From Nautilus pompilius (Eukaryota > Mollusca > Cephalopoda > Nautilida > Nautilidae): a stretch of DNA of 64,000 nt. The notes beneath the pieces are model-generated. The model searched no databases, had not been told where the DNA came from, and was given only the letters and a program-made list of their open reading frames with translations. Made by a program: the position numbers and the translations under genes. Numbering within the stretch: the stretch's first letter is position 1; every line of letters begins with the position of its first letter. Positions 24,372-38,029 of this stretch are shown in pieces. Where the stretch lies: the NCBI GenBank assembly GCA_018389105.1, contig JACATO010000332.1, positions 1,377,001-1,441,000 of the forward strand, written 5' to 3'.

Positions 24372-26236
24372 CTAAAAAAGATTTAGACATGAACAAAGAA
24401 AGTAAAAAATATTATAGGTGGTGTTCTAACTACTTAAAGAAACTTAGTTACTATAGTAGTAGCTTTCTGGAATCTTTCCTTGTTATCATCATTAGTGGTG
24501 AGTCCTGATGACATTTTTTTTTCATGCAATGATGGTAATTGCCAGCTTTTTTAAAAAAGTTTCACAATATAAATAAAATCATGCCATTATAAAAATCTTA
24601 ATTTAGAGTACTTCAATAATGCATACAAAAACAATAATTTGACTATTTCTTGCACCTATCTATAAAAGCATTAAATATGCCTAGTGAAAAGGCTAAAAAG
24701 AAGCTTTGTATCAATTTATTCAGACATTTAAATATGGTAAGATCTCATTAACTCTTACTTGTGTTTTTATGTCTGTTCTTTTGACAATTATGAGTAGAGT
24801 GATGAAGTTCACAAGAATGAAAAACAAAAGCCCACAATTATATATATTATGCCATGGTAACTGATATTATTTTTTTTAAAAAAACTTATATTCTACATTC
24901 CAAATGTACTCTAAAAATTTTTGATGCTAGCAAAACTATTGTAATACATGTGCTTTCTCTCCATTTATATAATTTGTCTATTTGGTCATTTTTTTGTTGA
25001 ACATGTTTACTATAATCTGCACAAAGGTATCTGTTTCAGCCTACATATTTCTAGGTAGGCTGTAGTACTGAACTATTGCTGAAAACAAACACAGAGTAAA
25101 AACGAGAACAACAAAACCATATTAGTCATCCGTAGGTGGGGAAGATAAAGGAAAAGCATAATGAAGCTACTTTGATTCATTTAAAGTGCACCAGATAAAA
25201 TTTCGCATCAACAATACTGAGTAATCAACAGAATAAATAAATGAATAGCAGCAACATCATGGGCAAGTGATAGTTTATTTTGAAATTTGTCGATTGGGTT
25301 TTTTCTGTAGACGCCCAAAACTACAGCAAACATTGGAAATACATAATAACCAGCATCACATTTTAAACATGCTCTCTGGCTTAACCACAATAACTCCTAT
25401 TAATGCCACCACTCCTAGGTGAGGAAGGTACATATTTGATGAATTTCATTCAGGAAAACTTTAAAAAATCCAGCTCTAGCTCTTCAATATACATCTGACT
25501 TTCCCTATCACAACAAATGTGTTATTTGTTTTGGCAATAGTCCTGCTAAAAGTGATATAATATGCCTAATATAGGATTGTGACTAACAATCTCAGCATAA
25601 AACATGCACGTTTGTCTCTATTATCATTGTATAGAGGCAGAATTGTGACAAAACACACTCTTATTCTCATATTTATGGATCCTTCCTTTTTCTTTTTTTT
25701 TTTGTTTGCTTGCTTCATCATTAGTGACCGACATAATGAACCACGTTTATCATACTTCATCATCTTCAATCGTGTATGCCATAGTTGGCACACAGGCATC
25801 CGTTAAAAACCAAAACCCTGCTTTCAGTTTCATAAACCATGTGGCGAGGAATGGAGAGCAGATTGTGTCATGCTTACATATCCTTCAATATGATAGGTAC
25901 TAAATGCAATGTATGAAAGTACCACAGTAAAATGATCTTTTGACACTCTATATTATTGTTTAAAAATCAAATGAAGACAAATTTTGATCTAGTTCCGGGA
26001 CATATGTCTTTAAGACATCACCAACCAGCCAGACTCAGATATGTCGGTAAACCTGACAAAACTGTCAGAATAGGTTTTGCTTGTTTGTTTGCTTTTCTTT
26101 TCCCACCTTTAACATGTATGTATGTAGTCATGCATTTTGTTCTGGGTATACTTAGGGGGAAAGATGTGTTTTTTTTTTTTAAAACCTTTTTTGGCTAAAC
26201 AGTGTATATAGATGAATGTATTCATTTCATACATAC
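24372..26236 (-). other. Intron O-P
   Basis: This is 1.9 kb of AT-rich intron with T tracts at 25690 and 26167. Several 60-80-codon frames near 25570-26200 overlap one another on both strands and have no domain signal. Nothing is supported. Confidence 0.7.
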
Positions 26237-26417
26237 GGCAAAGGCCACTCCGATATGACCCAATGCTGACTTTCAGAATTTCTTCACAGATCTCTAGCAA
26301 AGCATCTGCTGCTGGGCATGCAGAATCGGGCTTTAGGTCACTTAATGTACATGCGTCAAAAATGCAGCTATCAAGTAAACTCTTCTTCATCTCTTTATCC
26401 ATAATGTCTGTACACTC
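26237..26417 (-). CDS. Exon O: C8 domain
   Basis: The exon encodes residues 765-824 with a split last codon. ECTDIMDKEMKKSLLDSC, IFDACTLSDLK, ACPAADALLEICEEIL and GSYRSGLCR show six cysteines in the C8 pattern that follows VWD (C...F/L-x-x-C-x-x-D-x-C...C-x-A-L-x-x-x-C). The acceptor is TTTGTACAG and the donor GTATGTAT. The exon ends in phase 1, and exon P supplies CA to make proline. C8 normally cooperates with VWD and TIL in forming compact D-assemblies. Confidence 0.92.
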
Positions 26418-29400
26418 CTGTACAAATAACAAAAACAAAAAAGTTATATCCAAAAAAACATTAACAATTCCCATATAGTGTTTTTCTCAGGTAAACATAA
26501 TAGGAATGGACAGGCAAATTTGCGTGGAAGGTTGTGGAAGATGTAGAAAATTTTGGTTGTTTGACAATGAAAAAACAGAGTGGATTAAATCGGAACAAAC
26601 AGCTAACCACAAAGAGATGAGAGGGGGGAATAGCAGACCATCCTCAAATTTCCAGTGACACACCAATGATCAGTGATTATTTTTTCATACTGATTGTTAA
26701 AGCGAAATTAGTACTACTTGTAATAAAAGACTATTTTCCTTTGTTTTTATTGAAACAGTCCAAATGTTTTACAGTCCCCAAAATATTGTATCTTTAACGA
26801 AAATAAAGAAATAAAAAATAAAATATATATCCCACAAGTTGATCATCTCCCCTTGAAAAAAAAAAAAAAACTTGCATTTCTATACTAAACTAATGAAAAT
26901 GGAAAAAAAAAAGGGCTAAATATCTTGCTTTTGAATTTTTTTTCATCATCTCTGGATTGTTGGACATATTTTTTCCTGATGTCGGATTCAACATGAACCC
27001 TGCTACTAACTAAAATAGTAATGAATTAACAGTAAAATATACATAAATTCTTTGCATAATAAGTACATAAATATACATGGCATCATTCTAGAATTTTAAT
27101 TAAATTACAAAGATCTATCTAATAATGGAATAAAACTGGCAATGCAGGGGGCGTCAAAAGTCACTTCCTGCAATCAGCTGCTTTTTGACTCCAAATCCAC
27201 AAGATATATGTCAACAATAGTAAGTGTGTGTGCTCCAACAATGTAATCATGAAAAATGCATTCCAAAAGTTTGCATATTTTTTCCGCTAGGGGAACCAAT
27301 TTTGCAGTGGTTTCACATGGAAACAACTATGTCAATTTTAAAAAATATTTCTTTGAAATCAATGTGCAACTAAAAGAAAAAAAAAAAAACATTTTGTCAA
27401 ACTGGTTCACCTCAGTACAGCGAGTATTCACAATGTCTCCCATCATTCTTAACAACTGCTTCTACTATTTGTAACATATGGTACACAGCTGTAACTAACT
27501 ACATTGGATGGTAAAAATGTGTCAATAAATGCTGACAAAGACTTTTATCATAAAGCCACCCCCAATATTAAATTAACCTCTATAGAAAAACTTTACATTC
27601 TAAACTATGCAGGCAAACTGGCACATTGTAAAAGCTCTGTAAACTTGTAGATAGCAGCAAAAAAAGCATGAGAAATTATGTCATATAACATAGGAGTGCT
27701 CCAAAAACTCTGGGAATGCATTCCTCATGACTTCCTACGTGTGCAAGCTTACTTATATTATTGTGTGTTATGGCTTGTTAGATATAAAGAACCAAATGCA
27801 GGAAGTATTTGTATAGTCACAATGTACTGAAAATCTCAATAAGTCATGCTTTTCCTCATTTTCCTCTGGCAGATTGGAGTTGTTCATAGTGATGGCTTTA
27901 TCAAAACCAGTACATTTACAGGAACAAGATTGAATTAAATGCTTATTTAATTAAAGTTTCAAATGTTAAAATAAATCTTCTTGTTGAATCTCTGCCCTGC
28001 TCAGTAGTGAGATAGAAAAAGAATGTGGGAGTTTTTAGCCTTAGTAACCAAGAAAGTCACCTGGGTATGGTTTGGGGCTATTTAACAGTTATCAAGATGT
28101 AAGAAATTCAAGGGTTACCCATGGAACCCTGTCTGAACTTTACATTTCAGATATGGAACTAAACTGGAGAGCCCAGAGAAAGCCCACGAAGCTGGATGGA
28201 AAAGAAGATGAGAAGAAATTATGTCAAGAAGGCCCTTCAAATAGAGTGGACTCAGCATGATTAATGTTGTGCTTCTCAAACTCACCTCTCCACCAGACAA
28301 TCAATGAACCATAATAAAATTAAAGAAGCATTTATTAAAATATTTCATATGAAAATCATATAATAAAACAACTGCCAAAATGTCTATCTTATTTTAATTA
28401 AATAAATCCTATAGGTGACAGCGTTTAGATTAAGGATTGCATGCAGTAGAGGTAAATTCTGGAGTCATCATTAGCAGTCGAGTTATAATCACTCAGACAC
28501 AATAAATATAGAGCCAAACATCATATAATAAATTTAAATATTTGAAATGCAAATGCACATATTATTCATCGTTCATTTTTTACAATAAATAAACTGCTGA
28601 GAATGGCTCCAGATTTTATTCCGATAAGAGAACATCAGAAACTCACTGACATTTACCAACCATGTCAGAGTTATGTTTGGAATATTCTGGAAGATCTACC
28701 TTCCATTTACACTGGATAAAGTGTTTTGAATCCTGCAAAATATCTGTCCTGATTTTATTTTTTGGTGGACAGTTAAGTGAAACTTATTCTTCAGATTTTA
28801 AATTCATTTAGAAATTACAAGTAGGCAGGGGCTATACACCCATCATGTATTAAGTATATATAATCATGGTTTATATGTATTTAAAAAGAAAACAACATAA
28901 AACTCATTAATTCATTTTTATCAGTGTATTAGTTGATACCAAGCTTTCTACTGTTGCACTTAACATTACCAAAGATTAATAATCCATGCATTTTCTTTAT
29001 TTTACATAAAAAAAATATTTTTCCCCCTGAAAATGTGTTTTTCTAAAAAGACAATAAACGTTTTGTCATTCTTAATGATATAGCAGAAAAGGTTAAAAAT
29101 TTGGAAAATAAAAATAAAAACAGATGTGCCTGCATTACTATCAACCTTTTCATGCTGGTGATATTTATACTGGATTCTCTAACACTGTTATGAAATTTTC
29201 CAAAATATATAGTAAAGTTAATGATGTAAATGAAAATATAATATGATTTAAATCATTTAGTGAATGGATCGCATGAATAGCAAATACATTTCAATGCTTT
29301 TATGTGTACATATCTTAGCATTCATTAGGTTGGGTAAAGGAGTGGAGTTATAGTAGATACTGCTTTAATTTAAAAATAAACAACAGTGTGAGTGTGTTTT

Positions 29401-30152
29401 AAAACCAACAGGAGCTCAGATATATTAAATTCTACTCTGTCTGTCTGTGTGCACACATATAGTACAATTTCAGCTTTACTAGTTCTTGTGAATAAATCAT
29501 AGGTCACTCACTATTGGAATATCTAGTGCAGGCATAGTAGCAAAAAATGTGGACAGATGGTATATAGTTCAAAGGCAATTCACTAAAATGATTTAAATTA
29601 ATTTAAGCGTGAAGAAAGATTAATGATTCTTTTGTTATCTACTACAACCTACAGACATTTTCATGATGATAAAATTAAAGCTTTGAAGATTATTTATCAA
29701 GAAACATACTGGAGAAATTTTTTAAATAGTAATTGGGAATCAATCTTAAAAAGTGAGAGAGGGTATAGGATTTATACGGAATGTTCTTGATTCAACATTA
29801 ATACATTGTATTTTAGTAATCACATGAGATAATCTTGGAATAATTTACCAGTCTATTTTAATAGTAAACAAGACAAGCATATTTTGTTCAAGGGTACTTA
29901 CTGCCCACTATCTATTTTTCAAACAAGTTATATAGCTATGGTGTAAGATGACATTCAGTAGAGGAAACAATTATAAGTAGATATTACAACACCATTAATT
30001 CCCAAATGTAGATTATAGCCAATTTACATGTTTAATTATGAATTACTGGTGCTGTATAAACTAGCCACAGTAGCTTCCCTGGTTATTGTATTATTAAACC
30101 AGTGCTTTCACAGACAAAAAAAAAAAGAAAAAAAATTACATGTTGAAAATAC
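26418..30152 (-). other. Intron N-O
   Basis: This is a 3.7 kb intron. A foldback element lies at 29986-30081. The 62-codon plus-strand frame at 28072-28260 is richer in GC than its surroundings but matches nothing I know. The remainder is AT-rich with A tracts. Confidence 0.7.
29986..30081. repeat. Foldback (MITE-like) element, copy 3 (short form)
   Basis: Left arm ACAACACCATTAATTCCCAA (29986-30005) faces the complement of TTAATTATGAATTACTGGTG ending at 30055. The right outer end TAGCTTCCCTGG (30070-30081) corresponds to TAGCCCCTG of copy 1. It is shorter than the other copies and lacks a clear left outer end. Confidence 0.62.
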
Positions 30153-30341
30153 CTTTAACTTTTTAGTCTTAGTCATCAGGTAACTACAGAGAGATTTAGC
30201 CATGGCGTATTCAGAATCTGAGCAATTATGCTCAATCTTAGTAGTATCATTTCGATCACACCAGCTGGCACAATGCTTATAATCTTTAACAGATGTGTCA
30301 TTCACCAACCATGAATTAGCAAATATCTTTTCTGAAGTTGT
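30153..30341 (-). CDS. Exon N: linker after VWD and start of C8 region
   Basis: The exon encodes residues 702-764: TTSEKIFANSWLVNDTS, HCASWCDRND, IEHNCSDSEYAMAKSLC, SYLMTKTK. In VWD proteins the calcium loop is followed by a segment F-x-x-S-W-x-V and then a C...C pair leading into C8. This matches with IFANSWLV. Four cysteines and an NDT sequon are present. Both introns are phase 0. The donor GTATTTTC is weak, the acceptor (TTTTTCAG) good. Sequence identity to known families is low, so the call leans on order and phase. Confidence 0.88.
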
Positions 30342-33307
30342 CTGAAAAAGTAAAATAAAAATAGATTAACAAAATGTGGATACAAAAGCAGGTGAAGCCA
30401 ATATGCATAGCATAGTGGATAAGAAATTAGATCTTCTTGGAGTTTTTTTAGCATACATTTTGCAGTAAATAGTTTCTGCTAAATGTTGTAAATAGTGTAA
30501 AATTAATACATTATCTGCTGATAGAATTCTATGACAGTTTCAACATGTAACAGCATTTTAAATATTTTTTTCTGTACTACATAATGAATGCTTGGCTAAA
30601 AGGACATTAAGAGTTAATTTAACTAAATTATAGGGTAATTATTAGTTATGTTTAATTAATGAAGACAACAGGAATCACAACTAGTTTGAGGAAAATTCTA
30701 GTTTTTTTTTATTGTGAGTTATTTATAGATATTATAAGACACCATCAATACAAGATGAAGATATTATGTCCATATAATATATGAACCAGTCAGTTAGAAA
30801 AGGAGCAAGAGCAGAATATGATAATCGCTCATGATACTAATCTCAACTTATATATAATCTGTTTTACCATACTTTACTTGTTGATATTATACACACACAA
30901 AATATTTATAACTTGTAGTCAAGTAACATCTTCAGTTTTAAAGAATAGGTCAAAACTGTATAGCAGCTGCTGATAGAACTAAAGAAAGTAAGGTGAATTT
31001 GGTTGTCTAATTTCATTTAATTTACTTTTCCCTCACATATAAATAACAAAAATGTTAAAGTCTCATTTAAAGTATCGTTTATTTATGGAAAATAATTTTA
31101 AAACAAAAAGCAGCTTTGAAAATTAAAATAACACTTTTAATGTGGAAATAATAGCATATGAAATATAAATCTAACGTCTTTTGTAGATGTGAGAATTTTT
31201 CATTAAAAAGTTAGTGTTCAAGATTCTGTACAGGTACTCTACATCTTCAGCAATTAAAACAGACAATTTATTTCTCTCCAAATTCTACTTCATACACTTT
31301 ATAACAAGAAACCTTCCAGAGAATTAGCTATGCATTGCTGACTTTGTATTTCTTTCTTTTTAATCAGTAAAAATAACTTAGATTTTCTGTTAATATATCC
31401 CAAGCTCTAAATGTTAAATACTAAATCTTGTAATTAAAAAAAAAAAATATTATAGTGCAGCATATCACAGAAATATGGTTTATATTTCAGCTGTTGTCTT
31501 ATTTCAGTAAGGAAAAAAATAAGTTCTTTGGTCCAGTTTCCTTTTACCTTCATCAGGAAATCCACCAAATGGTGGAACCTTGGTGCCCTGGATTCTGCAG
31601 TCATCATTACTACTCATGAACATTCTGATTTAGAGCATGATTTCTGAATATCAGGATCTATCAGTCTCCATTTAATCATGATTTGTGAAATAATAATGTC
31701 ACCAATTTTGATGTTTAAAAGGAACACCATAAATGTGACACCTTTGTATTTTGCTGCTTAGAATACTGTCAATTTCCTCTTTCTGTCATACACATACTCC
31801 ATATGTAATAACTATTGACCTTCATATTTTTCAATAAATGTCTGATATGAATTTGAAATATGATATTCTAGACATGTTTGAATTTGATCAACTTAATACC
31901 CTACTTGGAGAACCTTGGAGACAGCATATGAAGGAAAATAACATTTGTATTTTGGATCCAGTGATTCAGACTAACTTTTGTGAACAAACGTTTGCTTGAG
32001 TCTAAACTGGTTATTCATAGAAAGTTCGATAGAATATATAGCATAGAGTATCAGGGAAGCAAAAAAATATATTCATGTTGACTTTAAACACTTAAATGAT
32101 GATAGTGAAAAGGGATTTTCTACATTGATTAAACTAAAAATAATCTGTTCTCTTGTTTCAAGCACTCCCTGATCAAACCCGGTTGTTCAAATTAGAAACG
32201 CTAGATGAAGGAAAACAGTCCGGCGAGGATGCAATGGTGGTGATTGATGTTACATGCACTTGTAAGCTGCAGACATTAGATGGAGGCATTATTCTAGCAT
32301 TTATGCCTCATTACAAAAGGCTGCAACAGTAATGTTAAGTTGATTCAACATCGGAATAGGGTAGTTCTGGATGCATTTCACTGCAGCACAGAACACTAAA
32401 ATTCAGCGGTGTTGACAGGTTTTGCTGTATACATACATTCATCATGGATCAGAACATTAAGAGGGAAATTCATTGTTGACGTATTTTGTTCTCTTTCTCA
32501 ATAAATGTGAAAAAAAAAAGGCCTCATGAAAACTCTTTTATAGGGGGAGGAAACTGGTGAAGCCAGGCTAAAGATATTCACCAACCAAGTCAATCCCAAT
32601 CAAAATTTGAAGTTGAGCCATCAGCATAGCAGCCCATTAGTCTGTCAATTGACTAGCACAAACATACATTACAATTTTTAAAATGTTATGCTTTTTCCAA
32701 GCCATTTCGTATTTTAAAATTACTTAACTGTTAATGTTTTCTCCATAAATAAATTGTCAGAAATACAGTGGTGGGCAGAGTTTTTGCATGGAGTGGAATT
32801 ATTCTGTTTTTTTTTTTTTTGTTTTGGTTGAGGATAATTTCTAATTTATCGTTTATGTATTTATTCCTATAAAATAACATTGGTACCAAAAGCAATATTG
32901 GAAATTTACCATTTATTATCTAGTACTTTGTTACTCTACAGTTACATTTTCACAAGAAATTACTACATCAAGGCTATTCACTACAAAATTCCTGTGTGTA
33001 TCAAAACATCAATTAAATGGCTCCACTACATCAAAGATACACTTTTTCTCTGCAACACACCCTGAATGCATATTTTTCTCTCTTTTTTTGTTTTAAATAG
33101 AAGGAACTTGATAATTTTGGACACTACTGTAAGCAATAATATGGGACTTTTATTACTTGTTCTACAAAGTTTTCCATTTCTAAAAAGATTTTTTTTTTTC
33201 TATTTTGGAAACAAAGGAAAAGTTACAAGATATTTCAAAATTTACTTCAGGCTACACAAAAATTGAAAGTAAGGAGAAGAAAGTATAATCAGAGGAAGGA
33301 AATTTAC
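30342..33307 (-). other. Intron M-N
   Basis: This is a 3.0 kb intron. The only segment that stands out is a plus-strand open stretch of 62 codons at 32144-32332 within a locally GC-richer 32.1-32.5 kb patch. The rest is AT-rich. Confidence 0.7.
32144..32332 (+). other. Unassigned plus-strand open stretch
   Basis: The frame is open between stops and reads SVLLFQALPDQTRLF, then GEDAMVVIDVTC, GGIILAFMPHYKRLQ. There is no ATG start. The composition is more gene-like than the surrounding intron. I do not recognise it. It could be a fragment of a retroelement or a chance frame. Confidence 0.25.
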
Positions 33308-33481
33308 CAGCCTATTTTGCAGGTCAGAACAGCCTGGACCAACTTTCCAATCATCATCTGGGTTAGAATTGAAATTTCCACAAATCCCACAAGTTCTATT
33401 CTGATATTTTGAAGGGAGGACTATTTTTATAAAGGCCAAACCATCCCAATGAACTTCCACTTCTAGGCTGGTGATGATTTT
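33308..33481 (-). CDS. Exon M: von Willebrand factor D domain, C-terminal part with CGICGN motif
   Basis: The exon encodes residues 644-701: KIITSLEVEVHWDG, FIKIVLPSKYQN, then TCGICGNFNSNPDDDW and CSDLQNRL. V-x-W-D-G, V-x-(L/V)-P-x-x-Y and C-G-(L/I)-C-G-N-F-N-x-N-x-x-D-D are the hallmarks of the second half of VWD. The CGIC motif corresponds to the CGLC vicinal motif linked with disulfide exchange in vWF and mucins. The N-F-N-x-N-x-D-D-D loop is the calcium site. Both introns are phase 0 (acceptor TTTGCAG, donor GTAAATTT). Confidence 0.96.
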
Positions 33482-35015
33482 CTGCAAATAAAATATATCA
33501 GTACATTTGCTGTCAAACACCACAAGCACTTATCATCTGAAAGTGATGAATGTCAACGTGTTGATCTTGTTAAATAAACATAGCAATATCAGTTGAGTGA
33601 AGAAATACTAGAAAAAAATTAATAAAAGGTTTAATAAGCCTGAATCAAAATTATTATTCCTTTTAGTTTTTAAATACTACGCAAGAGACATCATAAAGGG
33701 TTTCCAATGGCGCTACTCCCAAGCAAATATTTCTATTATAAATCAGCCAGTAAAAAAATTCCTTTCTCGATCATGGTCAATGTTTTTTTTCAAAGACATA
33801 TTAATTAAATAATTTATTATTTCAGTAGTAATTCATTAAAGAACATTAAAATAACAACTGCATTTAAGATGTATAGTATTTTCTGGAAGAATATTGTCCA
33901 AATCTTGAACATACTGTACAAACATGATGTCCTTATCCAAGAAAATTTGCTGAAATATTGAAATGAGTTTGGAATAGCTTCATCAGGATTTTTCCAGGTT
34001 TAGAAGATTTAGATAATTTTAAAAACTGAAAATATTGGATTTACCAAAGTGTAGATTTTAAAGGTTTAGAAGGTGACTTGATAAAGTTTTTAAAACTAAT
34101 TAAGGGATTTTACCAAGTAAATGATAAAAAATTGTTTAGACTTTCTTCTGTTAGCAATATAAGGGAATTACAATTATAAGTTACAAAAAATTCATTTTAG
34201 ATAGATAATAAAATAAATATTTCTTCAGTATTAGAATATTAAATAAACGAAAGTAATTTACAGTATTTTGTATTTAGCAGTGATAATGTAAATCAATTTA
34301 AAATCATACTGGAAAACACCTCTCTTCCCTAGGACCTTTGTAAAGGCCATTATGGCTTCCTGTCTCCTTGTATAGATTAAACTAAACAATGTTTGTTGAC
34401 ATGTTCATATTCCTAAGACTAATTATCCATGAAACATTTCCTTTTCTAGTTTGAAAATTGTCAGAATTATTTGCAATGAAAAATTAGTTAAAAACCATCA
34501 GATAAATAAAGTAATGCTATGCGATTCTTATTTCAGAAAAAATGGACTAATAGCATCTTTAGCTGAATATTTCCAGTATCTTAAACCACGTTCTATTTCG
34601 CTAACAGTTATTTATATTTCTGTACTGTTCTAAAATGCCTGATATCTAATCCAGACCGCTTTTGATTTTAAAAAAAAAGAATTTATTTGATGCAAATATT
34701 AAAACAATATTATTTATTGAAATGAAAGAAAATTTGTCTTCTAAAGCAAAAGGTATTTTCAGTTACTTTTTCATCTATTTGTTTGTTTATTTACTTTAAA
34801 TATTTTTATAGTTTAAAAAAATATTTAGCAAACTGAAGTAATTTAAAGCTAATTATCATAAACATTCTGTCTCAAAGGCTATGTGAATTATATTATTTAA
34901 CCTTTTACATCTGTTATCTAAAAAGAAAAAGAAAAAATACTTTTCATGAAGAGCTAAAGAAACATAAAAAAAAAGGTAAATATTGTAAATAGCTAATCAA
35001 GAAAGCAAAACTTAC
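33482..35015 (-). other. Intron L-M
   Basis: This is 1.5 kb of AT-rich intron. I see no repeat family or coding segment in it. Confidence 0.75.
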
Positions 35016-35123
35016 CACCATCTTTGCAGTGGTTTGGATATGAACAAGGGATCCAACACTGTATGGCAAATTCTGAGCAATATTGTTTACTCTCACTTTT
35101 CTGTTTTGAAGAAGTTGTATTAA
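35016..35123 (-). CDS. Exon L: von Willebrand factor D domain, middle
   Basis: The exon encodes residues 608-643: LIQLLQNRKVRVNN, QNLPYSVGSLVHIQ, TTAKMV. VWD domains have a strand I-x-L-x-x-x-x-x-V-x-V-N-G followed by LPY and then a V-x-I strand, exactly this order. Both introns are phase 0. The donor is taken at GTAAGTTT, so the exon ends in GTG. An upstream GTGGTA alternative would drop one valine codon and is less consensus-like. The acceptor is TTTTTTGCAG. Confidence 0.92.
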
Positions 35124-36235
35124 CTGCAAAAAATAAACAAAAGCATATACAAGTATATCTCTAGCAGGTTAAACATCAATACATTTTTGTGTCCGTTAGC
35201 TTCTCCCATACTAAATTAAGAAACTGCACAGCAAAAGGACTCCATGCAAAATATTAATTTTGTTCCTTCTAATTCTTCTAATACTATTGTATATTGTATT
35301 TTAACATATTATTTATGTAAATATTCAAAATTTACAAGTTTTTTTTTTTCAATAGTGCAAATGGTTTTAGTGTGAATTCTAATTTTCTACTATAATTTGT
35401 GGTAGGTACTGTATATTATTAATTCCTAGAAAATTTTGGGTAATTTAAACTTTTTGGGAAATACTTTAAAGCTGTTGAAAAGTTTAGAAATAACTGTATG
35501 TGTATCATAGTTATTTCACTGAACTGTATGGTGCTCAGCTCTGTGTCACAGTTGTGCAAGACTCTCAGAAGAGTTTAAAACACATGATGACAACTCTCAA
35601 ATCTGTCAATATGATGGTAGTTTGTGATTAATAATTTTATTATGATAAACATCTAAAATGTGTAGAATTAAGTGTTTATTCAAAATCCAGTTTATTGCGG
35701 TTTTGTAGGAAAATTGAAAAGGTTATCTGAACAAAGTAGCCTAAAGCTGTATTTGCTGTCACCGACAGGAAACACAATATCTTACAGCTGCTATAGACTG
35801 AAAATTTAATTGCACCTACAAGACAACACCTGGCAGTGTTTGTTTAGTTTAGAAAATATTAGAATAAAATTCGGAGCTAAAGGCAACAACAAACTGGAGC
35901 AGAAGAAACTGCCATCTCATAATTTTTTAAAGTAATATTATAATTATTCAGATGAATATAATTCATTATTAATATGAAAATAATATGAACATGCAAATGA
36001 TGCACAACATTTTAAAGAACAGGAATGTGGTCTGAGGCAGGCTCAACTCCTGCAGGAAACACCAGCCAACAGGATACTGAACAATGTCCGCAAAACGGTT
36101 AGAGAAATGTAGCAGCGATGGATACTAGGTGACAAAATTGAACAAGATCTTTGAAGATGATGGCTATAATAAAAATTTGCTTTCAGTTAAGTGACCATAT
36201 CACAAAATCACTGGAGCCGAAATGTAGGTACTCAC
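35124..36235 (-). other. Intron K-L
   Basis: This is 1.1 kb of AT-rich intron, phase 0, inside the VWD domain. Nothing further is visible. Confidence 0.75.
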
Positions 36236-36456
36236 CATTCCATCAATGAATACAGTTGCTTCTTTCACCCATGAAACAGGATACCCAGTGTCTCTGTCCC
36301 AGTTTAAAATTTCTACCTTAAATCTTGGAGATTTTCCTTTGTTATTCTCACAGGCATCAGTTACCATGGTGTACCTACAGCCATCTTGGAAGTGTAGCCA
36401 TTTTTTGTCAAATGAATGACAATGTGGATCTCCAAAACAGCTGCAAAGACCAACCA
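36236..36456 (-). CDS. Exon K: von Willebrand factor D domain, N-terminal part
   Basis: The exon encodes residues 534-607. VGLCSCFGDPHCHSFDKKW is the VWD opening signature (C-x-x-x-G-D-P-H-x-x-(T/S)-F-D), followed by WLHFQDGCRYTMVTDAC, the x-F-x-x-x-C-x-Y-x-x-(x)-x-x-C strand pair. RFKVEILNWDRD and EATVFIDGM are later beta strands. VWD domains of vWF, gel-forming mucins, tectorins and FCGBP act in assembly of extracellular networks. The exon starts after a phase-1 intron and ends phase 0 at donor GTGAGTAC. The acceptor is TTCTACAG. Confidence 0.96.
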
Positions 36457-36920
36457 CTGTAGAACAATGAAAAAACTGAATTAAAACAATGGTGTGATTC
36501 TGGAAAAGTTAAAACATGCATAATAACTGTACCAAAAAGCTTGAAAAATATTAATAAATTACTGCTGTAAAATAGTGTTTTATATGAGTATAACAAATAA
36601 GTTGTTAAAAGGCAATAATAAAGCTTGAAGAAATGGTGAGATGTTGAATAATGAAAATTAAAATAGTAATTTTAAACGTATTTTCCCTCTTAAACCAAAG
36701 TAGTCAAGTCAAATAAAAAAACATTAATAAACAAGACCCTGTTTTATTTACAAAATTAACAAAGTTCATCTTTTGGATGGTTCATAATAATACACAAGTT
36801 CATTACCTTAATGTCTGCAGATTTCAGAGTTTTAAGAATCAATTTTAGAAGACAGTCTAAAATATTAACCCATTAACAAAATGATTTTTAAAATAATGAC
36901 ACCTGGATTTTAAGTAGAGG

Positions 36921-37096
36921 AGACTGGGGATAGATTTTACACCAATAGTAATTTCTAATATAAAGTATAGATGAGGCTGTAGTTGATACCATATGCTTAG
37001 ACATTAGATTATTGCTTCACTAGATGTTTAATTAGGAATTACTGCTGTGGCAATAATTTACACCTGTAATAACAATTAGCTCAGATGTTCCCTGCA
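36921..37096. repeat. Foldback (MITE-like) element, copy 2
   Basis: It starts AGACTGGGGATAGATTTTACA, nearly identical to the left end of copy 1. It has inner arms around CACCAATAGTAATTTCTAAT and the complement of TTAATTAGGAATTACTG, and ends near TTCCCTGCA (37089-37096). The core AGTAATTCCTAATTA agrees with copy 4. Confidence 0.7.
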
Positions 37097-38029
37097 AGAT
37101 CCTGCTTCAGTTTTGAGTAATTGTAAAACAGAATTGATAATGGTATTTCATTTAAATTTCAGCAAGGTTTATGACAAAATTTCCACAAAAGATGATGTTG
37201 ATAGCTATATGCAATTTTGCTCATATCTGCCTCTGCAATACTAAAAAGAAGAGAATTTGATAAGTTACAATCTTACAATATTTGCTACTGTAAATCAGTA
37301 CAAACAATTGTTTTATTTTGAATTTCAGAAACATGAACATGTATTTCTCTTTCACTTATTCTTCAAGTGTTGGTTTTAATGTTAGGCATCAGACTGCAAT
37401 CACATGTCACTACATTTTCAGGCTTTGTTCTTCTTGTTTTTGATTTTTTTATTATGCAAAAATAAAAAAAAATAAACAAATGGTGTTCAAATACATAAAC
37501 TGGAAATGTCTACTTTGCTTAAAAAATATATCGGCACGAGGTAGTCTTTAAAAATCTAGTCTGTTTTTGATTAAGCTTATTTATATCAGAAATAAGCATA
37601 CAAAAGAAATTTTTTTAAAATTTCTTGAGCACAAATTTACTAAGATTCATAAAGTACCTAAGCATATTCTTAAGCTCGCATACATTACAAGCACTTTCAG
37701 ATATTTTTTAGTGACACAGCTGAATTCATTTCAGAAGATTTTATATAAGAGATATTTATATATTAATAATGAGGAGGAGGAGGTTGGAAGCATTTGCAAA
37801 ACAACAAAAAAGGCATATTCATAAAATAACAAGCATTTTTGTGTGAATTAGGGGATTTCTGATCATTTAATATTAACTTTTAATTAACTACAGTAAAGAA
37901 TTGATTAACCAAGCACAAAAAAAAAAATGAATTCATTAGATGTATGCTTCATTTCACGATGTAGCAAAATTCATTGTAGTTACAGAATGGACAGCAACCT
38001 TTTCTTCTTTGGGGAGGTGTTTGCCAATG

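Noticed and set aside
24168..24386. 72-codon plus-strand frame opposite exon P
   Set aside because: It is an antisense shadow of the TIL exon.
26212..26478. 88-codon plus-strand frame opposite exon O
   Set aside because: It is an antisense shadow of the C8 exon.
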